Assembly: GCF_002933855.1 (NCBI RefSeq)
Contig: NZ_BFAQ01000058.1
Coordinates: 1-54,633 of the forward strand
Length of the DNA: 54,633 bases
Direction of reading: 5' to 3'
Source: Vibrio penaeicida
Lineage (GTDB): Bacteria > Pseudomonadota > Gammaproteobacteria > Enterobacterales > Vibrionaceae
Positions 42,974 to 52,253 of this stretch are shown here, in pieces. Within the stretch, counting starts at the first letter, position 1, and each line of letters starts with the position of its first letter. The notes under the pieces were generated by a model, which did not search any database, was not told the origin of the DNA, and saw only the letters and a program-made list of their open reading frames with translations. The translations under genes were made by a program, and so were the position numbers.

Positions 42974-43894
42974 ATGAATAAAGAAAGTAAACCATCAGTC
43001 GGGTTCCGGTTAAACCAACAAAAAGTCTACGAAGCGTGGCTGTATATTCTCCCTATGGCGCTAGTGCTAGCAGTGGTCGCCCTTTATCCATTGCTCAAGA
43101 ATTTCTACTTCTCATTTACGGATGCTTCGTTAATGGAGCCCGAACTTGCGAGCTGGATAGGGTTAGAGAATTATACCTATTTGCTCACCGATTCATCGTG
43201 GTGGAATTCGGTTTGGAACACGCTTTATTTTGCGGTGGTGTCTGTGGTATTGGAAACCGTCATTGGGCTTGGTATCGCTCTAATTTTGAATGCCAATCTG
43301 CCTACCAAAGGCATTATGCGCGCGGTTGTGTTAGTGCCATGGGCTATCCCGACTATCGTCTCTGCCAGAATGTGGGAATGGATGTTCCACGATCAATATG
43401 GTGTGATCAATCAAATTGGCATGTCGATTGGCATACTGAGTGAAAAGATCGCATGGACAGCAGACCCACAATGGTCGATGGCTGCGATTATCTTCGTCGA
43501 TGTTTGGAAAACCACCCCCTTTATGACGCTGTTGATCTTAGCTGGTTTGCAAATGCTCCCAAAAGACATCTACGAGGTGGCGAAAGTGGATAATGTCCCT
43601 GCTTGGCGAGTCTTTTGGCACATAACGTTACCCCTGATCAAGCCAGCCATTTTGGTGGCGGTAGTATTCCGATTGTTGGATGCGCTGCGTATGTTCGATT
43701 TGGCGTACGTGTTAACAGGGAGCAGTGAGTCTACGATTACCATGTCGATATTTGCGCGTAAGCAGTTGGTTGATTTTCAAGATATGGGGTATGGGGCAGC
43801 GGCTTCAACTCTGTTGTTCTTCATTGTTGCCTTAGTGACGATCGGGTATTTGTATTTATCCCGCAATAGCTTAATGTCTAAGGAGTCAAGATGA
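42974..43894 (+). CDS. ABC sugar permease (MalF-like)
   Basis: 306 aa with six membrane helices and the EAA loop DIYEVAKVDNVPAWRVFWHITLPLIKPA that contacts the ATPase. It overlaps the second permease gene by 4 bp (ATGA). Confidence 0.93.
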   Translation: MNKESKPSVGFRLNQQKVYEAWLYILPMALVLAVVALYPLLKNFYFSFTDASLMEPELASWIGLENYTYLLTDSSWWNSVWNTLYFAVVSVVLETVIGLGIALILNANLPTKGIMRAVVLVPWAIPTIVSARMWEWMFHDQYGVINQIGMSIGILSEKIAWTADPQWSMAAIIFVDVWKTTPFMTLLILAGLQMLPKDIYEVAKVDNVPAWRVFWHITLPLIKPAILVAVVFRLLDALRMFDLAYVLTGSSESTITMSIFARKQLVDFQDMGYGAAASTLLFFIVALVTIGYLYLSRNSLMSKESR

Positions 43895-44727
43895 AGAACT
43901 CCACAAGACAACGCCTCAGCAAGGGGATGTTCTACATTTTGGTCGCCATTATCGCGCTGTATACCCTATTTCCTTTCTATTGGTCTATCGTGTCCTCGTT
44001 TAAGCAAGGTGCCGATTTATTCAAAGTCGAATTTTTCCCAAGTATCCAATGGGACAACTACATCAGCGTACTCAGCAACGGTACGTTTTTACGCAATATC
44101 CTAAACTCGGTTATTGTAGCGACCGCCGTTGTCGCAGTGTCGCTTTTTCTTTCTGTCACCGCGTCTTACGCTCTGGGACGAGTCAACTTTAAAGGAAGAA
44201 CCACCATTTTGATGGCGATATTGAGTGTGTCTATGTTTCCTCAAGTGGTGATTCTGTCTGGGCTGCTGGGCATGATTAACCTGCTTGAACTGTACAACAC
44301 ACTCTGGGCGTTGATCCTTGCCTACATGATCTTCACCCTGCCCTTTACGGTTTGGGTCATCACCACTTTTATGAAGGAGCTACCCCAAGAATTAGAGGAC
44401 GCCGCAAGAATGGATGGCTGCTCTACCTTTCGAATCATTACCCACGTGTTCTTCCCAATACTGGGGCCGGCTTTGGTTAGCACAGGTTTGCTGGCATTCA
44501 TTGCGGCATGGAACGAATTCTTGTTCGCCCTCACTTTTGTCCTCAATGATGAAATGCGCACAGTTCCTGTAGCCATCGCACTTATTTCTGGCGCTAGCCG
44601 TTACGAATTACCATTTGGTGCCATTATGGCCGCTTCGGTCATTGTGACGGTTCCACTCGTTGTATTGGTTTTAGTGTTCCAACGAAAAATTGTATCGGGG
44701 CTGACAGCAGGTGCGATTAAAGGATAA
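43891..44727 (+). CDS. ABC sugar permease (MalG-like)
   Basis: 278 aa with six membrane helices. The EAA loop is ELEDAARMDGCSTFRIITHVFFPILGPA. It completes the heterodimeric transmembrane channel with the MalF-like subunit. Confidence 0.93.
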   Translation: MKNSTRQRLSKGMFYILVAIIALYTLFPFYWSIVSSFKQGADLFKVEFFPSIQWDNYISVLSNGTFLRNILNSVIVATAVVAVSLFLSVTASYALGRVNFKGRTTILMAILSVSMFPQVVILSGLLGMINLLELYNTLWALILAYMIFTLPFTVWVITTFMKELPQELEDAARMDGCSTFRIITHVFFPILGPALVSTGLLAFIAAWNEFLFALTFVLNDEMRTVPVAIALISGASRYELPFGAIMAASVIVTVPLVVLVLVFQRKIVSGLTAGAIKG

Positions 44728-44730
44728 TTT

Positions 44731-45435
44731 ATGAACGTCACTCAATTGAAAAACCACGAAGAAGTGTCGGCTTACCTCGCCCGTATGCTCACTAGCCAAA
44801 TTCAAGTCACACCAGATTCAAGGATCATACTCGCTTCTGGTGGCACACCATCTTTAGCCTATGAAATTACAGGGGAACAGCTGCTAGGAGTCGATACCTC
44901 ACGCGTCACCATCATCAAGCTGGACGAGTGGGTCGGGCTACCCGAAACCAGCGGCAGCAGTTGCGAGTATCAACTGACCCATGAAGTGATAAAACCGTGG
45001 GGGATCGAACCACACCACTATATTTCTTTTAATGGCTCCGCGAGTGATATTTTAAGTGAAGCACTGCGTGTTAAAAGCCGGCTAGCCGCTTGTAAGCCTG
45101 CACACCTTTGCGTTTTGGGGATAGGGCTCAACGGACATATCGGGTTCTTAGAACCTTCCCCTTCTTTGCCACATCGCTCAAGCGTTGTACCACTGCATGC
45201 TATGTCGAAAAACCACCCTATGGTCAAAAATCAATACGAGGTATCGCTCGGCATCACCATTGGAATTGGCGACATTATGGAGTGTGAAAAAGTCGTCTTA
45301 GTAGCAACGGGCGAACACAAGCAGCAAATTCTCGCTCGATTGCTGGAGAGTGACATTTCCACGTCACTGCCTGCTAGCCTATTGAAACTGCATCCCAATG
45401 TTGAATTGATAGTAGATGATAATGCGATATTTTAA
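44731..45435 (+). CDS. glucosamine-6-phosphate deaminase-like protein (NagB family)
   Basis: 234 aa. Motifs match NagB/6-phosphogluconolactonase-fold deaminases: ASGGTPSLAYE, KLDEWVGLPETSGSS and GIGLNGHIGFLEP, with the ring-opening His and Glu kept. Asn replaces the E. coli NagB aspartate, as is common in this subgroup. It should turn an amino-sugar phosphate into a keto-sugar phosphate and ammonia. It starts 3 bp after the second permease. Its presence is the main reason to call the locus amino-sugar catabolism. Confidence 0.88.
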   Translation: MNVTQLKNHEEVSAYLARMLTSQIQVTPDSRIILASGGTPSLAYEITGEQLLGVDTSRVTIIKLDEWVGLPETSGSSCEYQLTHEVIKPWGIEPHHYISFNGSASDILSEALRVKSRLAACKPAHLCVLGIGLNGHIGFLEPSPSLPHRSSVVPLHAMSKNHPMVKNQYEVSLGITIGIGDIMECEKVVLVATGEHKQQILARLLESDISTSLPASLLKLHPNVELIVDDNAIF

Positions 45436-45450
45436 TATAGCCTGACGTGT

Positions 45451-45506
45451 TGATGTCGGTTCGCTAGAAACGACATCACTAAGTGCAACGTATACTCAAA
45501 CCACTT
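45451..45506. repeat. stem-loop and half copy of palindromic repeat
   Basis: TGATGTCG (45451-45458) pairs with CGACATCA (45471-45478) between convergent genes. It is followed at 45491-45506 by TATACTCAAACCACTT, half of the 29774-type palindrome. Confidence 0.7.
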
Positions 45507-45512
45507 CCAATT

Positions 45513-47042
45513 TTAATCGGTGACTTTGGTGAGCTCGCCAACCATACTGTCTAACTCTGAGATCACATACGGCTGTATATCTGCTGAAAAACGTAATCTT
45601 ATGTTTTTACCCTGTCCTTTCTTAGGAAGATAGGGCTTCCACTCATCAATTACTTTATCTATATCTTTTCTGCTAGGATATTTTAAACCGCTTTGAGCAA
45701 AGTCCTTTTTTAGTGAGGCAGCAGTGCTCGGATCGATTAATTCCAACGCTTCTATTGCTGCAATCGCTTTTGCTTCATCGACTGAGTCTTCATGTGTAAA
45801 AAATAGATAAAAGACATACAGTGAGGAAAAATCACCCATAGGAACAACGTTTTTCAAGGTTATTTCATAATATTTATTGATATCTGTGTACGCAAAACTT
45901 CTCGCATATTGCTTTATACTTGACGGAATACTAGGGATACCCTGACTTTCAAAGCTCTTATCTGTCTCATAGATATTTCTTCCTTTGTCACTACTGATCA
46001 ATCGCAGTAACTTCGTAGGATTCTCGTCCATAAGCCACTGGAAACCTTGAAGGTTACGCTTTGGTTCGTAGGGTAAATCCATCAATAAAAAGCTAAGAGC
46101 CTCCTTGCTAAAAGGAGTTTCATAGTAAGTAAGGTAGCCCAACGTATTTAACGTTTTATCCCAGTCTAAAAACCAATGTTTTTGCTTATCCTTACTATCA
46201 GGCATTGGGTACATTTTTGTTTCCAAGATATGCTTTAGAAGCTCTAGGCGTTGGACTTCTGTCATGCTGCCAATCTTATTAAAATCTTGTTTATTAAACG
46301 TATTGCCGCATACGAGGGGGCGACTAAAGCTATCAAAAGATCTCTCAAACTCCGACTGATAGCGCTTACCCGCCATATCTGCTGCGCACCATTTAAAATC
46401 TTTCGCTCCCAATAGCCACATATTGTGAAATACCTTTAGCCATGCATAGTGTTCACCAAAGTCTTTAACCAGTTGATCTGCTTTGTTTAGCCGATTTACT
46501 GCTTCTGCTGGCTTAACATCGTCACCCAAGAATCGGATAGGCGTCCATAGATAATAAATAAGAGTCGACTTGAGTACTCGAATATCTCCTTGGTCTGCTA
46601 AGTCGAGTATTTCGGCTACGTAGCGTTGTTTGTCTAGATCGGATAAATTTAGAGCATCAAGTTTTGGTGAACGACTATAGTGAGCGGTTTTCTGTACAGC
46701 ATTTGCAGTAATCAAAATGGCGCGAGCATCAATATCGCCTTGTTTCGCTTTGTCTACTATCTGCGAATAGTCGTTGTGTACTTCGGTATAAGCCGAATAG
46801 TTACCCAGCTTGGCAAAGTGCTGATTAATGCGGTCGAATCGACCTTCATCCTTTAAGTCGACATCGAGACAACCACCACTGGCGATATAATGATAGTAAG
46901 CATATAAGGAAGCATCTTTGGTGTTGAGCGTATGAAGGTCTTCAATATATTCTTTCTTACAAGTGTCCGAAACATGAAGTACTTGATCACTTAATGCATT
47001 AACGGTGAACAACCCAAATACAATTAAAACTAAAAAACGCAT
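45513..47042 (-). CDS. secreted helical-repeat protein of unknown function, paralogue A
   Basis: 509 aa with signal peptide MRFLVLIVFGLFTVNALS. The mature protein looks all-helical, with Sel1/TPR-like stretches such as DKAKQGDIDARAILITANAVQ and DLADQGDIRVLKSTLIYYLW. Conserved cysteines (DTCKKE, SGGCLDVD, FKWCA) could form disulfides. It is the last of three tandem paralogues. Residues about 20-152 are nearly identical to paralogue C, while the rest is diverged. No enzyme motif was found. Confidence 0.75.
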   Translation of the reverse strand: MRFLVLIVFGLFTVNALSDQVLHVSDTCKKEYIEDLHTLNTKDASLYAYYHYIASGGCLDVDLKDEGRFDRINQHFAKLGNYSAYTEVHNDYSQIVDKAKQGDIDARAILITANAVQKTAHYSRSPKLDALNLSDLDKQRYVAEILDLADQGDIRVLKSTLIYYLWTPIRFLGDDVKPAEAVNRLNKADQLVKDFGEHYAWLKVFHNMWLLGAKDFKWCAADMAGKRYQSEFERSFDSFSRPLVCGNTFNKQDFNKIGSMTEVQRLELLKHILETKMYPMPDSKDKQKHWFLDWDKTLNTLGYLTYYETPFSKEALSFLLMDLPYEPKRNLQGFQWLMDENPTKLLRLISSDKGRNIYETDKSFESQGIPSIPSSIKQYARSFAYTDINKYYEITLKNVVPMGDFSSLYVFYLFFTHEDSVDEAKAIAAIEALELIDPSTAASLKKDFAQSGLKYPSRKDIDKVIDEWKPYLPKKGQGKNIRLRFSADIQPYVISELDSMVGELTKVTD

Positions 47043-47143
47043 TAAATAAATATTCCTTTAAAAATAATCCTTGATTAGACTTCGTGTCCGGATAATTGAA
47101 AGCATCGGTAATAAGAAAATTACTGGGTCGCGATTTGTGACAT

Positions 47144-48670
47144 CTAGTTAGCTTCTAGTTTCTTTAACTTAATGGCTAACTCTGAGAGAACGTAAGGTTT
47201 AATGTCATTATCAAACCTAGTATGAATAAACTTTCCTTCACCAGGTTTCGGAAGATAGGGAGACCACTCATTAAGTATTTTATCTACTTGAGAATCGGAA
47301 GGCTTAGTTAAGCCCCTATTTAAGAAATCTTGCTCAAGTAAATGAGCTCTTTTAGGGCGGTGTATCTCAAGCGCACGTATAGCAGCCCAAGCTATTGCTT
47401 CATCTCTTGCACTCTCGCCAGAAAATACAAAATAAAATGCGTATAAAGTGAATAAGTCTCCCTTCGGCAGTGCCCTCTTTAACATTGTTTCGTAATATTT
47501 AGATGCTTGGTTTGAGAAAAGAAAGCTAGTTGCGTAATGCCTTATACTCGACGGTATACTGGGAATTCCTTGTTTCTCAAAGCTCAAATTAGAATCATAC
47601 AAATTCTTACCCAAGCCGCCGCTTACTAATTTTTCTAGTTTCGTTGGCTCATCACCAGATAACCAGTGTAATCCTTGAAGATCACGGTTAGGAAGGTAAG
47701 GGAGTTCAGTCAAAAGAAAGCTCAATACCTCCTTACTGTACGGAACTTCATAATACGCTAGATAACCGAGTTTATTCAGGGCAGTATTCCAATCCAACAG
47801 CCACTTTTGATTTTCTTTTTGACTGCTTGGGCTTTGCAAGGAGCGTGGTTCTAAAATTCTCTTAAAGTACAAAATACGGTCGTATTCACTTAGCTTCCCG
47901 ATCTTTTTAAACTCTAATTTATTAAATTCACCTGAACAAAGCATGGTTCGAGTGGATTCATTAATGTATTCTTCAAATTTTGATTTATAATTACTATCAC
48001 TGGTTCCTTTAGCGCACCAACGAAAATCTTTTGCACCCAGTAACCATAGGTTGTGAAACATTTCTAACCAAATATATTTCTTACCATATTCTTGAACCAA
48101 CTCGTTAGCACTCACCAACCTTCTTTCAGCTTCAGCCGCACTTGGATTATTTCCTTCCAAGTTCGTTGGCTTCCAGAGAAAATAAACTAAACTTTGTTGC
48201 AATACTCGTATGTCACCTTTATTTGCTAATCCTAATATCTCACCAACATATCTATTTTTTTCTTCATTGGTTAAATTCAGCTCATCTAATTTTTTTGTTC
48301 GGCTAAAGTGGGCTGTTTGCTGAACAGAATTTGCCATTACTATGAGTGCACGAGCATCAATATCACCGTTCTCAGCTTTTTCTACAACATTTTGATAATC
48401 ATTACTGATCCGAACGTATGCGGAGTAGTTACCTAGTTTTGCAAAATGATTGTTAATGCGGTCTAGTTGTCTATCGTCTGAAAAATCTACATTCGGACAG
48501 GCCCCATGGGCAATATAATGGTAGTAAGCATATAAGGAAGCATCTTTGGTATTGAGCGTATGAAGGTCTTCAATATATTCTTTCTTACAAGTGTCCGAGA
48601 TATGAAGTACCTGATTACTAAATACATTAAAGGTAAACAACCCAAATACAATAAAAACTAAAAAACGCAT
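47144..48670 (-). CDS. secreted helical-repeat protein of unknown function, paralogue B
   Basis: 508 aa with a similar signal peptide (MRFLVFIVFGLFTFNVFS). Same layout as its neighbours: DTCKKEYIEDLHTLNTKDASLYAYYHYIA near the start, the LLGAKDFRWCA motif, IPSIPSSIRHYA, and the end segment LNEWSPYLPKPGEGKF. Its N-terminal half is clearly diverged from A and C after about residue 50, so it did not take part in the conversion seen between those two. Confidence 0.75.
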   Translation of the reverse strand: MRFLVFIVFGLFTFNVFSNQVLHISDTCKKEYIEDLHTLNTKDASLYAYYHYIAHGACPNVDFSDDRQLDRINNHFAKLGNYSAYVRISNDYQNVVEKAENGDIDARALIVMANSVQQTAHFSRTKKLDELNLTNEEKNRYVGEILGLANKGDIRVLQQSLVYFLWKPTNLEGNNPSAAEAERRLVSANELVQEYGKKYIWLEMFHNLWLLGAKDFRWCAKGTSDSNYKSKFEEYINESTRTMLCSGEFNKLEFKKIGKLSEYDRILYFKRILEPRSLQSPSSQKENQKWLLDWNTALNKLGYLAYYEVPYSKEVLSFLLTELPYLPNRDLQGLHWLSGDEPTKLEKLVSGGLGKNLYDSNLSFEKQGIPSIPSSIRHYATSFLFSNQASKYYETMLKRALPKGDLFTLYAFYFVFSGESARDEAIAWAAIRALEIHRPKRAHLLEQDFLNRGLTKPSDSQVDKILNEWSPYLPKPGEGKFIHTRFDNDIKPYVLSELAIKLKKLEAN

Positions 48671-48737
48671 TAGAACTTTCCTTTAGAAATACCGTTTCAT
48701 CACCTAATACTTTCCCAGCGAAGGCATACATAACCAA

Positions 48738-50267
48738 TTAATTAATACTTTTTAAACTTTCAATCATCTTAGTTAATTCAGCTGTAGTGTAGGGAATAAC
48801 ATTTTCAGCTAGATTGGTTCTTACGAAAACACCTTCTCCGTAACTGGGTAGATAAGGTTCCCATGACTCAAGAACTTTATTTACTGCTTGTTTGTCTGGT
48901 TGTTTAAAACCCTTATTTAAATAATTTTTCTTCAAAGAGGAAGCAATTTCGGGCTCATGGACTTCAAGCGCTTCAATTGCGCTCCATGCTCGCGTTTCAT
49001 GTTTATATGAATCGAGTGTAAACAATAAATAGAATGTATATAACGTTGTTAGATCACCCATTGGCAGTACTTTCTTCAATGCTACGTCATAGTATTCATT
49101 AAATTTTTCGGCATATAGAAGCGAATAGGCAAAAAGCTTGGTACTTGAGGCGATAGACGCGATACCTTGCTCGTCAAAGTTCTTTGTAGGGTCATAAATG
49201 TTGTTGCCCATTGTACTGCTGATCAGTCTCATTAATCGGCTAGGGTTTTCGTCCGTTAGCCAATAAAAACCTTGGAGTTTACGATTAGGACCATAAGGTA
49301 AGGAATAGAGTAGATAGCTTAATACTTCTTTGCTTAGAGGAGTTTCATAAAACACATGATAACCTAATAAATTGAGCTGCTTATCCCAATCGTTTAACCA
49401 AACTTTTAACTTATTTTTATCATCTGGCATATCTGCAGGATATTCCGTTAAAGTAGCTCTAAGGTGCTCCAACCTCTCCACTTTTGACATACTCCCAATA
49501 CGTTCAAACTCTTGCCCATTAAACGTATTCATACATAGATAACCACGACTAAAGTCATCCAAAGATTTGTGAAATTCAGATAAATAAGTCTTTTGAATGT
49601 CTTTTAAGGCACACCATCTTATGTCTTTTGCACCTAATAACCACTGATTATGGAGCATAATCAGCCAAGCATATTGTTCACCATAGTTATTAAGCAGTTG
49701 ATTGGCGCGCTTGATTCGATCTTGTGCTTTTACACCCTGTTCATAATTAGCAGATAACTTTGTAGGCTGCCATAGATAGTAAACTAGCGCAGACTTAAGC
49801 GTCCGAACATCTCCTTGGTCTGCTAAGTCGAGTATTTCGGCTACATAGCGTTGTTTGTCTAGATCGGATAAATTTAGAGCATCCAGTTTTGGTGAACGAC
49901 TATAATGAGCTGTTTTCTGTACAGCATTTGCAGTAATCAAAATGGCGCGAGCATCAATATCACCCTGTTTCGCTTTGTCTACTATCTGCGAATAGTCGCT
50001 GTGTACTTCGGTATAAGCCGAATAGTTACCCAGCTTGGAAAAGTGCTGATTAATGCGGTCGAATCGACCTTCATCCTTTAAGTCGACATCGAGACAACCA
50101 CCACTGGCGATATAATGATAGTAAGCATATAAGGAAGCATCTTTGGTATTGAGCGTATGAAGGTCTTCAATATATTCTTTCTTACAAGTGTCCGAAACAT
50201 GAAGTACTTGAGCACCAAACGCATTAAAAGCGAACAATCCAAGAATAAGAAATACAAAAAAACGCAT
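48738..50267 (-). CDS. secreted helical-repeat protein of unknown function, paralogue C
   Basis: 509 aa, first in transcription order. Signal peptide MRFFVFLILGLFAFNAFG. Residues 20 to about 152 match paralogue A almost exactly (three or four changes), then identity drops sharply. Shared C-terminal motifs include LLGAKDIRWCA, LQGFYWLTDENPSRLMRLIS and ESWEPYLPSYGEG. Probably exported or periplasmic. The family is not one I can name. Confidence 0.75.
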   Translation of the reverse strand: MRFFVFLILGLFAFNAFGAQVLHVSDTCKKEYIEDLHTLNTKDASLYAYYHYIASGGCLDVDLKDEGRFDRINQHFSKLGNYSAYTEVHSDYSQIVDKAKQGDIDARAILITANAVQKTAHYSRSPKLDALNLSDLDKQRYVAEILDLADQGDVRTLKSALVYYLWQPTKLSANYEQGVKAQDRIKRANQLLNNYGEQYAWLIMLHNQWLLGAKDIRWCALKDIQKTYLSEFHKSLDDFSRGYLCMNTFNGQEFERIGSMSKVERLEHLRATLTEYPADMPDDKNKLKVWLNDWDKQLNLLGYHVFYETPLSKEVLSYLLYSLPYGPNRKLQGFYWLTDENPSRLMRLISSTMGNNIYDPTKNFDEQGIASIASSTKLFAYSLLYAEKFNEYYDVALKKVLPMGDLTTLYTFYLLFTLDSYKHETRAWSAIEALEVHEPEIASSLKKNYLNKGFKQPDKQAVNKVLESWEPYLPSYGEGVFVRTNLAENVIPYTTAELTKMIESLKSIN

Positions 50268-50672
50268 TAAAAGAATTTTCCTTTGGCATGCTCTCCCTCT
50301 TCAGTAAGGGAAAACAGATTTAAAACCGACAAAAAGGCATTGATCTGGGGTCAACCCTCTGATTTATTGTTATTTTTCTCAACCTCTTGATAATGAAGCT
50401 CCGTACTTTAGTAGGCGCTGCCCCCCTCTTCAAACTAACCATGCAGTTTTGCGACACATACCTCTGACTTTTGTCATGGTTTCTCTGTTGTACAATTGAG
50501 TCTCGAAGTGCGTTTAAAAACAGCATGTTACCAATGAACAATGAAACGTTTTCCAAACTAATGCCGCGGCTTACACCAGTACTTTGTTCACAAAAAGCAA
50601 ACCATGCTAGAATCTGCGCCACTATTTGCACCGTGTTATCGGTGCACGCTTAAATATCAATTGGATTTCTTC
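50268..50672. other. 405-bp divergent region with helicase 5' leader
   Basis: No gene. A plausible plus-strand promoter is TTGTTC (50584-50589), 18 bases, TAGAAT (50608-50613). The short leader contains a hairpin GCACCG-TGTTAT-CGGTGC (50628-50645). The promoter for the three paralogues must lie near 50268-50400 but is not clear. Confidence 0.5.
50584..50613 (+). promoter_or_regulatory. candidate sigma-70 promoter for the DEAD-box helicase
   Basis: TTGTTC and TAGAAT separated by 18 bases, 60 bases before the start codon. A 6-bp hairpin (50628-50645) lies in the predicted leader. Confidence 0.5.
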
Positions 50673-51872
50673 ATGCCATTTTCCAAATTAGGACTCAGCC
50701 GTCCGATCACTACCGCTATTGCCGAGCAAGGTTACGACTCCCCGACGCCGATTCAGGAACAAGCCATTCCGGTTGCTCTGCAAGGGAAAAACATCATTGC
50801 CGCAGCGCAAACCGGAAGCGGTAAAACCGCCAGCTTCGTGCTGCCTATTTTGGAACAACTGAGCCAATCAGAAACCCAGCGTAAAAAGCGTTTCAGAGCA
50901 TTAATCTTAACCCCGACTCGTGAACTCGCCGTTCAGGTTAATAAAAGCATTAAAGTGTACGCCAAACATTTAAACCTAAAATCGCTTGTGGTTTACGGCG
51001 GTGTAGATGATAAGCCTCAAAAGCAAAAGCTGATTGAAGGCATCGATATTCTAGTAGCGACACCAGGGCGTTTGCTGGATTTGTACACACAACGTGCCGT
51101 GCATTTTGAAGAGGCGGAAATATTGGTTCTCGACGAAGCCGATAAAATGCTCGACATGGGCTTTATCGACGACATCAACAAAATCATCGAACGCTTGCCT
51201 GTTGATGTGCAGAACCTGCTGTTTTCTGCCACGCTTTCTCGTAAAGTTCGTGACCTTGCGAAAACCGCTGTACCGAACCCTGTCGAAATTTCTTTGCACC
51301 TGCAAAACGCTGAAAAGCCAAAGATCGCCCAATGGCTAGTGACGGTAGATAAAGACAAGAAATCAGCATTGTTGAGCCATTTGATTCAAGAGAAAAACTG
51401 GGACCAAGCACTTATCTTTATAGAAACCAAGCATGGTGCGGCTAAATTAGTCTCTCAGTTAGAGAAACGCGGCATTCAAGCGGAAGCATTTCACAGTGGT
51501 CGCAGCCAAGCCATTCGTGGGCAAGTCTTAGCGGATTTCAAATCTGGTAAAGTAAAATACTTAGTGGCGACAGGTGTTGCTGCCCGCGGGATAGACATCA
51601 CCGAACTCAGCCGAGTGGTGAACTACGATTTACCCTTCCCGCCAGACGAATACGTTCACCGCATTGGTCGTACGGGTCGTGCAGGTAAATCAGGTGAAGC
51701 GATCTCTTTTGTGTCCAAAGACAACTTCAAGAACCTTTGTATGATCGAAAGCCTAATGGGTGAATTGATTGCCCGTAAAGAAGTGGAAGGGTTCGCACCA
51801 AAGAAAGAAGTGCCAATCTCAATTCTGAATTACGTGCCTAAGAACAAGCGTAAGCCTAAAGACAAAAATTAA
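50673..51872 (+). CDS. rhlE: DEAD-box ATP-dependent RNA helicase, RhlE type
   Basis: 399 aa from ATG 50673 (the Q-motif start MPFSKLGLSRPITTAIAEQGY fixes the N-terminus; the longer frame from 50604 lies in the promoter). Motifs in order: TPIQEQA, AAAQTGSGKT, PTRELAVQ, ATPGRLLD, VLDEADKM, FSATLS, then ARGIDI and HRIGRTGRAG. The C-terminal tail is short and basic (PKNKRKPKDKN). RNA unwinding in ribosome assembly or decay, possibly in the cold, is typical of the family. Confidence 0.92.
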   Translation: MPFSKLGLSRPITTAIAEQGYDSPTPIQEQAIPVALQGKNIIAAAQTGSGKTASFVLPILEQLSQSETQRKKRFRALILTPTRELAVQVNKSIKVYAKHLNLKSLVVYGGVDDKPQKQKLIEGIDILVATPGRLLDLYTQRAVHFEEAEILVLDEADKMLDMGFIDDINKIIERLPVDVQNLLFSATLSRKVRDLAKTAVPNPVEISLHLQNAEKPKIAQWLVTVDKDKKSALLSHLIQEKNWDQALIFIETKHGAAKLVSQLEKRGIQAEAFHSGRSQAIRGQVLADFKSGKVKYLVATGVAARGIDITELSRVVNYDLPFPPDEYVHRIGRTGRAGKSGEAISFVSKDNFKNLCMIESLMGELIARKEVEGFAPKKEVPISILNYVPKNKRKPKDKN

Positions 51873-52253
51873 CGACGCTCGCGACCTATTGTGAGATATC
51901 CGGTCAATACCCTTCGGTATTCCTCATAACAAAACCCCATCGACTGAGCCCTCAACCGAGGGCTTATTCCCGCAAAAAATCCATTCTGTGTTTTACGCAA
52001 GTCACCTCAATTCACGAACTCTGCTTGGCATTCAGAAAACAACCCCATCCACGCGCATTTTATGTTCAATGAATGCAAAAAATATGACAGGTTGGACGAA
52101 TCTCACGTACATAATTATTGTCATATCAGTTAATTACCGAAGTTTGCGAGTGATTTATAAATTAAAGGTCGGTGAGATTGTTTCTAGGTCATTGGGTTGA
52201 TAGCGTGCCAGCAGAAGTATCCAATATCTACTCAAATAAGAGGTAAAAGATCT
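51873..52253. other. 381-bp intergenic region
   Basis: It holds the helicase terminator, a degenerate half of the palindromic repeat around 51996 (CGCAAGTCACCTCAA), and an inverted repeat ATATGAC (52082-52088) with GTCATAT (52120-52126) that may be regulatory. No gene. Confidence 0.5.
51947..51968 (+). terminator. rho-independent terminator after helicase
   Basis: AGCCCTC-AACC-GAGGGCT hairpin followed by TATT. The T-run is weak. Confidence 0.65.

Noticed and set aside
50320..50631. 103-codon minus-strand frame upstream of the helicase
   Set aside because: It covers the helicase promoter and leader region, has no recognisable domain and no supporting ribosome-binding site.
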